A stretch of DNA of 64,000 nt. Origin: Neoarius graeffei. Lineage: Eukaryota > Chordata > Actinopteri > Siluriformes > Ariidae. Below are positions 55,281 to 64,000 of the stretch, piece by piece. The translations under genes and the position numbers were made by a program. Under the pieces are notes generated by a model that worked only from the letters and a program-made list of their open reading frames with translations, made no database searches and was not told where the DNA came from. Position 1 is the first letter of the stretch, and every line of letters starts with the position of its first letter. The DNA is taken from NCBI RefSeq assembly GCF_027579695.1, contig NC_083582.1, positions 5,020,378 through 5,084,377 on the forward strand, in the 5' to 3' direction.

Positions 55281-55658
55281 TTCATTCATTCATTCATTAT
55301 CTCTAGCCGCTTTATCCTTCTACAGGGTCGCAGGCAAGCTGGAGCCTATCCCAGCTGACTACGGGCGAAAGGCGGGGTACACCCTGGACAAGTCGCCAGG
55401 TCATCACAGGGCTGACACATAGACACAGACAACCATTCACACTCACATTCACACCTATGGTCAATTTAGAGTCACCAGTTAACCTAACCTGCATATCTTT
55501 GGACTGTGGGGGAAACCGGAGAACCCGGAGGAAACCCACGCGGACACGGGGAGAACATGCAAACTCCGCACAGAAAGGCCCTCGCCGGCCACGGGGCTCG
55601 AACCCGGACCTTCTTGCTGTGAGGCGACAGCGCTAACCACTACACCACCGTGCCGCCC
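55281..55658 (-). mobile_element. tRNA-derived SINE (V-SINE-like), copy 7
   Basis: Target duplications TCATTCATATTA lie at 55269-55280 and 55659-55670. A short ATTC repeat tail is at its left. It interrupts L1 ORF2 just after the RT domain. Confidence 0.93.
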
Positions 55659-56454
55659 TCATTCATATTAATTTTAGCGAAATTGGTCAGAAATTAAAAC
55701 TTGATCTACAAAGATGGACTAATCTTAAAATCTCAATGCAAGCCAGAATCAGTACAGTAAAGACGAATGTCTTATCTAGACTTAACTTTTTATCTTTTAT
55801 GATCCCATGCATACCACCTCCAAAATATTTTGAAGATTTGAATTCAGCAGTATCCAATTTTATCTGGAATGGGAGGCAACCCAGGATACATTTTTCAGTT
55901 TTGCAACGCACAAAATCAGAAGGGGGGGCTTGCCCTCCCTAATTTTAAGCTCTATTACTGGGCATTTCAGATCAGGGCTATGCGCACCTGGACAGACACT
56001 GAAAGTGTAGTGCCATGGAGAAGTATAGAATCAGTTATAGTGCACCCCCACAGACTCCAAGATTTGCCTTTCACAGGGGTGGGGAAGCATAAACCCAACC
56101 CTAAATTTGGTAGTATTGTTTCGTCAACCTTAGCTGCATGGTGTAGTGCTGAAAAAGCAACAGGCCTTTCAAAGAAATTCTTTCAACAATCTCCTCTATG
56201 GTATAATTCCCGCTTCCTATCAGATCATAAACCTTTTGCTTATCCTCTGTGGTCATCCAGGGTTTTTTTCACCTTTTCTAATATATTTGATGCAAATGGT
56301 TTGCGCACATTCCAGGATATCCAAAATGAATACAGTCTACCTGGCTTCTCATTCTTCTTATACCTCAGGTTACAATCTGCAATGAAAGCCTATGGCGTCC
56401 CTTGGAATTCTGCTTTATGTAACCACCCAATGTTTAGCTGGATTGATCCTGTTA

Positions 56455-58061
56455 CAGTGGTGCTTGAAAGTTTGTGAACCCTTTAGAATTTTCTATATTT
56501 CTGCATAAATATGACCTAAAACATCATCAGATTTTCACACAAGTCCTAAGAGTAGATAAAGAGAACCCAGTTAAACAAATGAGACAAAAATATTATACTT
56601 GGTCATTTATTTCTTGAGGAAAATGATCCAATATTACATATCTGTGAGTGGCAAAAGTATGTGAACCTTTGCTTTCAGTATCTGGTGTGACCCCCTTGTG
56701 CAGCAATAACTGCAACTAAACGTTTCTGGTAACTGTTGATCAGTCCTGCACACTGGCTTGGAGGAATTTTAGCCCATTCCTCCATACAGAACAGCTTCAA
56801 CTCTGGAATGTTGGTGGGTTTCCTCACAGGAACTGCTCGCTTCAGGTCCTTCCACAACATTTCAATTGGATTAAGGTCAGGATTTTGACTTGGCCATTCC
56901 AAAACATTCACTTTATTCTTCTTTAACCATTCTTTGGAAGAATGACTTGCGTGCTTAGGGTCGTTGTCTTGCTGCCTGACCCACCTTCTCTTCAGATTCA
57001 GTTCATGGACAGATGTCCTGACATTTTCCTTTAGAATTCACTGGTATAATTCAGAATCCATTGTTCCATCAATGAGGGCAAGCCGTCCTGGCCCAGATGC
57101 AGCAAAACAGGCCCAAACCATGATACTACCACCACCATGTTTCACAGATGGGATAAGGTTCTTATGCTGGAATGCAATGTTTTCCTTTCTCCAAACATAA
57201 CGCTTCTCATTTAAACCAAAAAGTTCTAATTTGGTCTCATCCATCCACAAAACATTCCAATAGCCTTCTGGATTGTCCACGTGATTTTTAGCAAACTGCA
57301 GATGAGCAGCAATGTTCTTTTTGGAGAGCAGTGGCTTTCTCCTTGCAACCCTGTCATGCACGCCATTGTTGTTCAGTGTTCTCCTGATGGTGGACTCATG
57401 AACATTAATATTAGCCAATGTGAGAGAGGCCTTCAGTTGCTTAGAAGTTACCCTGCAGTCCTTTGTGACCTCGCCGACTATTACACGCCTTGCTCTTGGA
57501 GTGATCTTTGTTGGTCGACCACTCCTGGGGAGGGTAACAATGGTCTTGAATTTCCTCCATTTGTACACAATATGTCTGACTGTGGATTGGTGGACTCCAA
57601 ACTCCTTAGAAATGGCTTTGTAACCTTTTCCAGCCTGATGAGCATCAACAACACTTTTTCTGAGGTCCTCAGAAATCTCCTTTGTTCGTGCCATGATACA
57701 CTTCCACAAACATGTGTTGTGAAGATCAGACTTTGATAGATCCCTGTTCTTTAAATAAAACAGGGTGCCCACTCACACCTGATTGTCATCCCATTGATTG
57801 AAAACACCTGACTCTAATATCACCTTCAAATTAACTGCTAATCCTAGAGGTTCACATACTTTTGCCACTCACAGATATGTAATATTGGCTCATTTTCCTC
57901 AATAAATAAATGACCAAGTATAATATTTTTGTCTCATTTGTTTGACTGGGTTCTCTTTATCTATTTTTAGGACTTGTGTGAAAATCTGATGATGTTTTAG
58001 GTCATATTTATGCAGAAATATAGAACATTCTAAAGGGTTCACAAACTTTCAAGCACCACTG
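56455..58061 (-). mobile_element. Tc1-like transposon i (CAGTGGTGCTTGAAAG family)
   Basis: Complete inverted ends flanked by TA (56453-56454 and 58062-58063). Length is 1607 bp. It is inserted in the C-terminal part of L1 ORF2. Confidence 0.95.
56675..57694 (-). pseudogene. Tc1 transposase (element i), one nonsense codon
   Basis: The frame runs from ATG 57694 (MARTKEISEDLRKSV) to TGA at 56675, 340 codons, and is interrupted only by TGA at 57038-57040, where sister copies have CGA (Arg). Catalytic residues are present: D in WMDETK, D in QQDNDPKH and E in DLNPIEMLW. One residue is deleted in frame before VLWMDE. This is the best-preserved transposase in the window. Confidence 0.92.
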
Positions 58062-58960
58062 TAAGTCTTCTAGGGGTGTAGTCACAATAATTTACAATAA
58101 TTTACTCATTAGTATTCAAAAGCCTCTACAGATTCTATCAAAATGGGATGTAGAACTTTCCTGGTTAGGATTCCACCCGGATTGGGAAACAGTGTGGTCA
58201 AACCTTTGCCTTACTTCTAAAAACCTTAGCCATGTACTTATTCATTTTAAGACTATCCATCGTTTCTATTATACACCCTACAAACAATATCTCATTAAAC
58301 TTGTTCCCCATCCATACTGCAGTATTCGTAACACAGGAACTACTGGTACATTTCTACACATGTTCTAGGACTGTCCAATGATATGAACTTTCTGGATGTT
58401 TGTCATTCATACGTTATATGATCTCACAGGTCTACACTTTGACTTGAACCCTTGCTTACTTTTACTTAATGATGACTCAATATACCAGTTCTCGCTGTGT
58501 GATAAAAGGGTGTTAATGGCAGGGTTCACCGCTGCTAAAAAAACCTATATTACATCAATGGATACACCCAGATACCAATCTTAGACAATTTTGGATAGTC
58601 TCTTTCCATTATATTGTTTGTTTAGAGGGTGCAACTGCAAAAATTAACAAGGCAAAGGAAACCACTGTGAACACATGGATGAACATAGCTGCTGCCCTTA
58701 AAGAGCTTCTATGAATAGTTTTGTCTGGGTTTGCTGCCAGCATGAGTTCTGTGTTGTGTTATGTGTTTTTATATTATTTTATAATTGTATATGTGTATGT
58801 ATGTATGTATGTATATATTTTTTCTTTTTTATTATTTGCATTTCTTGTTACTTTCATTTATGCTCCATCCTTATAGTATCTGTACATCTGTCTTTGACGT
58901 GCCCTTTTTGAAAACTATAATAAAAAGATAATCAGAAAAAAAAAGGATTTAACTAACCAA

Positions 58961-59267
58961 ATGAAGTACTGTAGCAATCAGAACAGCCTGTTCCAGTTAC
59001 AGGCATGCCAAACATATATTTCTCTCATTGCCCTCTTAGATACTGAAAGGATCTGATGCATGCTTGCTCACACTGGACTTTCCTCACCTTCAAGTTTGAG
59101 GTCTTGCAATGGTATGGCTATACCACTTTTCACAACAGATATTGTCACAAAGCAGTTTGACAGAAAAATAAAGACCCTGAACACACCAGCCAATTCACTT
59201 CCCAGTAAAATTCATTTATCCTGGACGAGCTCCCAAAAAACTGTTAGGTTTTGCTCTGTCTGTACCA
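58961..59267. other. Right flank of the L1 insertion, repeat-derived
   Basis: The first 70 bp (GTAGCAATCAGAACAG, GCATGCCAAACATAT) match 59652-59720, showing that the L1 sits in a copy of the same repeat. No gene was recognised in the rest. Confidence 0.6.
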
Positions 59268-59540
59268 GCTAGTGGCCTAGTGGTAGTGTGTCTGCCTCTT
59301 CATTGGGAGATTGTGAGTTCTATTCATGGTTGGGTCATACTAAAGGCCATCATAAAAATGGTACCTACTGCCATCTGGCAAGATATGCTGCAATATAGAT
59401 GCGAGTGGGGAGTTAAACTCTTGTGGTTACCAGAGGACTAGCCCCCCACTGTAACCCTAGCTGTGTAATAGGCGAGAGGCTAAGGGCAGTGGAAATGGAG
59501 ATCAGTGCCACATGGCGTGGGAAGGACTTCAACTTTTTTT
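59268..59540 (+). mobile_element. Second type of tRNA-derived SINE
   Basis: The head TAGTGGCCTAGTGGTAGTGT resembles a tRNA A box, and GGGAGATTGTGAGTTCTATT a degraded B box. The body (GGTTGGGTCATACTAAAGGC, AAAATGGTACCTACTG) is the kind seen in another fish tRNA-SINE family. It ends in a T run near 59535. It is unlike the seven V-SINE-like copies. Confidence 0.6.
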
Positions 59541-59559
59541 TTATCTGTCTGTACAGACA

Positions 59560-60075
59560 GGTTGAATTGACAAAGTATGATCTCAGAATGTAGCCTTCTG
59601 CTGCCTAAGAGATTCCGCCTCACAGATATCTGGGAGATTCTGCTTCATAGATCGATCTCATGGATTAACTAACCAAAACAAGTAGCAATCAGAATAGCTT
59701 GTTCCAGTTGCAAGCATGCCAAATATAAATAAATAAATAAAGCTGCAGAGTTCTGAATATATTGTAGTTTTTGTAAAGACCTTATAGGAAGGCCAATAAA
59801 AAGTGAATTACAGTAATCTAAACAGGACATAATGAAAGCATGAACCAGAGTTTGTGCATCATTACAAATCAGAAGGAGACAGAAACAAGCAGTGTTACAG
59901 ATGTAAAAGAATGCAAGTTTGGTGAGTGACTTAACATGAAAATCAAAATTGAGTGATGGCTCAAACAGTACTCCAAGATTTCTGACAACTGCAGCAGGCT
60001 TAACAAGCACACCATCCATACTAATCGAAAAGTTGGATGATTCCTTTAATAGGAAATTGGGACCAACCAGTAGAA
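59560..60075 (-). pseudogene. L2-like LINE fragment, reverse transcriptase C-terminus
   Basis: The minus-strand frame (60019 to 59669) reads VVRNLGVLFEPSLNFDFHVK, SLTKLAFFYI, HAFIMSCLDYCNSLFIGLP and LQKLQYIQNSAA, the same blocks as at 40461-41246. Its 3' part includes the repeat shared with 49060-49379, and a TAAA repeat lies at about 59727-59740. Confidence 0.75.
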
Positions 60076-62195
60076 CTTCCTGTCATGGTCCTGGGGGCCT
60101 GCACCCCACCAGGACAAGGAGCTGTGTAACCTTGTCGAGGTATAACAGCTTGTTCCCACCTGGTGTCTGTATTGGCCAACACTGGAGGTCAGCATTACTT
60201 GATGTCAGAGCATACAGGGGCGCAGATGTTGGCTCAGACCACCACCTACTGTGTGCCAAAGTGAAGCTGTGGCTGAAGAAACTCACAAGGAAGAAGAAAG
60301 TGAAACCCTATGCAACTGAAGAGCTTAAAGACCCTGCTGTCAGTCAACAATACCAACTAACACTCCAAAATAGACTCCAACAGCTGCAAGAGATGGGACC
60401 CAATCTGGAAAACTAATGGGCACTCTTCAAGGAAGTGGTCACAAAAAGTGCTGATGAAACCATCGGGAGAAGGCGAGGATCACAGAAAGAACAGTGGATA
60501 CTGGAACCAACCTGGAAGATTATAGATGAGAGGAAGAAGGTAAAAGCTTACAGAGATAGGGCAAAAACAGAAAAAGAGAAGGAACAAACAGACAACCACT
60601 ACCGGGCACTTGACTGTCAAGTAAAGAAGAAAGGCCGTGCAGATAGGTGTTGGTTGGGAAAAAAAAGGGTGGCAAAGCAGAGGAAGCAGCTAGCCAAAAT
60701 GATACAAAGACATTGTATCGTATCGTACGGGACCTAATGGGTACCAGGAGTAACTCAAATGTTCCTATTAAGGACAAAAATGGGAAGACCCTGGTAACCA
60801 CTGAATAACATGATCTATGTTGAATGGAACACTTCCAAGAACTGTTAAACTAGCCAACACCAACCACCCTGTATGATTTTGAGGTAGAAGAACCAACAGA
60901 GACACTGGAGGTCTGTGAGGAACCAATTAGGGAGGAGGAGACTGCTGAAGCGATAAAAGCAATGAAGAACAATAAGGCAGCCAGACTAGATGAAGTTTCA
61001 GCAGAGATGCTAAAACGTGGTGGACAGAGTACAGTGGAAATGCTGACCAAGCTGTTCAACTATTGCTGGCAAAAAGAACAGGTCCCTCAAGACTGGCAAG
61101 ATGGAGTGATTGTAAAACTCCCAAAGAAAGGCAACCTTTCAAACTGCAACAACTGGTGCAGCATCAGTCTCTACTATCCATTCCTGGAAAAGTGTTCTGC
61201 ACTGTACTTCTAAAGCAACTGAGGCGAACTCTCGACTGCTTACTGGGAGAAGAGCAAGCTGGCTTCCGAAAGAACCATTCATGCACAGAACAAATCTTCA
61301 CACTTCAAAACATCATTGAGCAATGCCTTGAACATCAAAGACCACTAGTATTAAATTTCATTGATTTCAAAAAGGCATTCGATAGTATTCACAGGGAATC
61401 TCTCTGGAAGATTGCCCTTTCATACAGTGTCCCAAGACATTTTGTGAACCTTTTCAAGAGCCTCTATACCAACTCAATATGCTGTGTTGGAACAGAAGAG
61501 GGAACAACAAACTTCAGCATCAAAATTGGTGTGAGACAAGGATGCATTCTTTCCCCATTCCTGTTCCTTTTGGGAATCGACTTTGTCCTGAAAAAGACCA
61601 CAAGTGATTGCATGGAGAGAGGAAGCAAGACTGGCAGACCTTGACTTCGCTTATGACATCGCCCTGCTGTCTGAAAACAGAGATGACCTCCAAAGCCTCA
61701 CAACAAAACTTGAACAGTTCTCTGGAAAGGTAGGGCTGCATGTGAGCACGGAGAAGACAAAGGCAATGAGGGTGGAAAACAACAACAGCCAAGCCCCAGT
61801 CAGTATTAGTGTCAACAATAGTTGCATCGAAACCATTGACCAGTTCACCCATCTTGGCAGCACAGTAGCCAACAATGGCAAAGTAGAGCCTGATGTCTAC
61901 TGCAGAATTGGTAAAGCAGCTACAGTACTTAAACGAATGAACACCATTTGGACAGCAAACATCATAGTGACATAAAACTCTGACTCTACAACAGCATAGT
62001 TATCCCCAGAGCTATCTACGCCAGTGAGACCTGGAAGCGTACAGCCCATGTAAGCAAAAAGCTGGATGTCTTTCACCAAAGAAGCCTGAGGAAGATCCTA
62101 AAAGTGTGATGGCAGGACCATGTTACAAATTATGAAATATCGTGGAGGGCCAGATCACGACCTTTGAGTGAAATTGTCGCCAAAAGAAGACTACA
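60076..62195 (+). pseudogene. RTE-like LINE, 5'-truncated, broken ORF
   Basis: It starts in the endonuclease end (WRSALLDVRAYRGADVGSDH), then a linker. RT blocks follow in several frames: MKNNKAARLDEVSAEML, QDWQDGVIVKLPKKGNL, EEQAGFRKNHSCTEQI, IDFKKAFDSIHRESLW and GVRQGCILSPFLFLLGIDFV. The catalytic FADD box reads FAYD at about 61645, so an active-site Asp is lost. FTHLGSTVANNGKVEPDV follows. The family resembles RTE-type endonuclease-RT elements; the exact clade is not certain. Confidence 0.7.
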
Positions 62196-62341
62196 AGTTC
62201 AAGTAACTTTATTTATACCGGTACCCGAAGGTAAACTTGTTTTACAGTGAAGTGAGTCAGCTTTCTCTTCCACACATGCCAAACAACACTTAAAACATCT
62301 ACTGTAAAATAAAACACATAAAACACAGCGTGATAAACATA
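62196..62341. other. Short unassigned interval
   Basis: Between the RTE-like fragment and Tc1 element j. AT-rich, nothing recognised. Confidence 0.5.
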
Positions 62342-63969
62342 CAGTTAGGTCCATAAATATTTGGACAGAGACAACATTTTTCTAATTTTGGTTCTGTACA
62401 TTACCACAATGAATTGTGAACAAAACAATTCAGATGCAGTTGAAGTTCAGACTCAGCTTTAATTCAGTGGGTTGAACAAAATGATTGCATAAAAATGTGA
62501 GGAACTAAAGCATTTTTTAAACACAATCCCTTCATTTCAGGGGCTCAAAAGTAATTGGACAAATTAAATAATTGTAAATAAAATGTTCATTTCTAATACT
62601 TGGTTGAAAACCCTTTGTTGGCAATGACTGCCTGAAGTCTTGAACTCATGGACATCACCAGACGCTGTGTTTCCTCCTTTTTAATGCTCTGCCAGGCCTT
62701 TACTGCAGCGGTTTTCAGTTGCTGTTTGTTTGTGGGCCTTTCTGTCTGAAGTTTAGTCTTTAACAAGTGAAATGCTGCTCAATTGGGTTGAGATCAGGTG
62801 ACTGACTTGGCCATTCAAGAATATTCCACTTCTTTGCTTTAATAAACTCCTGGGTTGCTTTGGCTTTATGTTTGGGGTCATTGTCCATCTGTATTATGAA
62901 ATGCCGACCAATAAGTTTGGCTGCATTTGGCTGGATTTGAGCACACAGTATGTCTCTGAATACCTCAGAATTCATCCGGCTGCTTCTTTCCTGTGTCACA
63001 TCATCAATAAACACTAGTGACCCAGTGCCACTGGCAGCCATGCATGCCCAAGCCATCACACTGCCTCTGCCGTGTTTTACAGATGATGTGGTATGCTTTG
63101 GATCATGAGCTGTACCACGCCTTCACCATACTTTTTTCTTGCCATCATTCTGGTAGAGGTTGATCTTGGTTTTATCTGTCCAAAGAATGTTCTTCCAGAA
63201 CTGTGCTGGCTTTTTTAGAATTTTTTTTTTTTAGCAAAGTCCAATCTAGCCTTTTTATTCTTGAGGCTTATGAGTGGCTTGCACTGTGCAGTGAACCCTC
63301 TGTATTTACTTTCATGCAGTCTTTTCTTTATGGTAGATTTGGATATTGATACGCCTACCTCCTGGAGAGTGTTGTTCACTTGGTTGGCTGTTGTGAAGGG
63401 GTTTCTCTTCACCATGGAAATTATTCTGCGATCATCCATCCAGGTCTTTTTGCATTGATGAGTTCACCAGTGCTTTCTTTCTTTCTCAGGATGTACCAAA
63501 CTGTAGATTTTGCCACTCCTAATATTGTAGCAATTTCTCAGATGGGTTTTTTCTGTTTTTGCAGCTTAAGGATGGCTCGTTTCACCTGCATGGAGAGCTC
63601 CTTTGACTGCATGTTTTCTTCACAGCAAAATCTTCCAAATGCAAGCACCATACCTCAAATCAACTCCAGGCCTTTTATCTGCTTAATTGAGAATGACATA
63701 ACGAAGGAATTGCCCACACCTGCCCATGAAATAGCCTTTGAGTCAATTGTCCAATTACTTTTGGTCCCTTTAAAAACAGGGTGGCACATGTTAAGTAGCT
63801 GAAACTCCTAAACCCTTCGTCCAATTTTAATGTGGATTCCCTCAAATGAAAGCTGAAAGTCTGGACTTTATGTCCATGTCCATTATATAACTATAACTTA
63901 AATATGTTTCAGTAAACAGGTAAAAAAACAAAATTTGTGTCAGTGTCCAAATATATATGGACCTAACCA
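62342..63969 (-). mobile_element. Tc1-like transposon j (CAGTTAGGTCC family)
   Basis: The left end CAGTTAGGTCCATAAATATT and the right end (complement of TGGTTAGGTCCATATATATT) match the family of element a. A TA lies at the left (62340-62341); the right target site is mutated. The transposase is on the minus strand. Confidence 0.88.
62622..63622 (-). pseudogene. Tc1 transposase (element j), decayed
   Basis: Pieces read DRRIISMVKRNPFTTANQVN (63436) and KRLHESKYRGFTAQCKPLIS, then MMAWACMAASGTGSLVFIDD (63059) and QMDNDPKHKAKATQ, then DLNPIEQ. It shares sequence with the element a transposase but has several frameshifts and a T/A-run insertion near 63225. The start region near 63610 is also degraded. 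Confidence 0.82.
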
Positions 63970-64000
63970 GGGCCGCTGACAGCTTTGGCTGGGCCCAGGA
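63970..64000. other. Window edge: start of an unidentified sequence
   Basis: CAGGGCCGCTGACAGCTTTGG resembles a transposon terminus (hAT-like CAGGG start), but only about 30 bp are visible. Confidence 0.2.

Larger units (their letters stand above)
51058..58713 (+). pseudogene. L1 ORF2 (endonuclease-reverse transcriptase), broken
   Basis: Pieces in order: 51058-51312 APE start (NFISWNMCGLNTP, FVQETHL); 53200-53693 APE rest (SIYAPNKP, GGDFNA, RIDYIFVS, SAHSPI), which rejoins in frame once the hAT is removed; 53668-54438 linker and RT start (GKSPGPDGVPPELY); 54435-54794 (SYRPISLIN, FDQTGFLRGR, DALKAFDRLEWDYL); 54764-55306 (RGCRQGCPLSP and an intact YVDD at 55040-55051); 55671-56455 after a SINE; and 58062-58713 after a Tc1, including a degraded C-terminal finger. 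At least four frameshifts. The catalytic RT motif is preserved. Confidence 0.85.
49380..58946 (+). mobile_element. Near full-length L1 LINE with nested hAT, SINE and Tc1 insertions
   Basis: Target duplications ATTTGACTAACCAA (49366-49379) and ATTTAACTAACCAA (58947-58960) differ at one base. The element has a 5' UTR, ORF1, a spacer, ORF2, and ends in AATAAAAAGATAATCAG plus a short A tail. Removing the hAT (51313-53199), SINE copy 7 and Tc1 element i leaves about 5.7 kb, a normal L1 length. Inactive because of frameshifts and insertions. Confidence 0.85.

Overview
This is nuclear DNA of a ray-finned (teleost) fish. It has intron-containing vertebrate genes with GT-AG splice sites, a high density of CA/GT microsatellites, and a fish-type repeat load: Tc1/mariner transposons, hAT elements, V-SINE-like tRNA SINEs, and Tx1, L1, L2-like and RTE-like LINEs. 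Three host genes, pstk (+), ikzf5 (-) and acadsb (+), lie in the order and orientation I recall for human 10q26 (PSTK-IKZF5-ACADSB), so this is a conserved syntenic block. The species cannot be named from the sequence.

Layout. 1-730: pstk promoter (CRE plus ETS-like motifs) and microsatellite-rich 5' UTR. 734-26952: pstk, six coding exons, predicted 362 aa. Exons 1-4 sit within 2.4 kb, then intron 4 runs 23.4 kb and is almost wholly nested transposable elements: Tx1 LINE copies A, B and C carrying hAT, Harbinger-like, Tc1 and SINE insertions, some three levels deep. 26953-30700: pstk 3' end, a decayed Tc1-like element and an array of GGGCGTGGC-type motifs. 30703-31866: ikzf5 (Pegasus), three coding exons, predicted 302 aa. 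33013-39639: acadsb, eleven coding exons, predicted 420 aa, with a large minisatellite in intron 4. 39640-49379: Tc1/mariner remnants, L2-like remnants and some unassigned DNA. 49380-58946: a nearly full-length L1 with matching 14-bp target duplications, split by a hAT element (with its own SINE), a second SINE and a Tc1 element. 58947-64000: a tRNA-SINE, L2-like and RTE-like LINE fragments, and another Tc1.

Function. The three host genes do not form a pathway. Pstk makes O-phosphoseryl-tRNA(Sec) for selenocysteine synthesis, Ikzf5 is a zinc-finger transcription factor, and Acadsb is a mitochondrial short/branched-chain acyl-CoA dehydrogenase of isoleucine breakdown. All three predicted coding sequences are open across their splice junctions. 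Every transposon gene I could read through is broken by stops, frameshifts or nested insertions.

I found no clearly new biological system. The most notable signals are introns with paired AC and GT repeats at their ends, a roughly 0.92-kb near-perfect palindrome inside a hAT-like element, a 740-bp higher-order duplication in the acadsb minisatellite, microsatellite-encoded residues beside the Pstk P-loop, and a paralogous near-empty site for the L1 insertion. Exon boundaries were set by eye from splice consensus, reading phase and remembered vertebrate homologues; none was computed.
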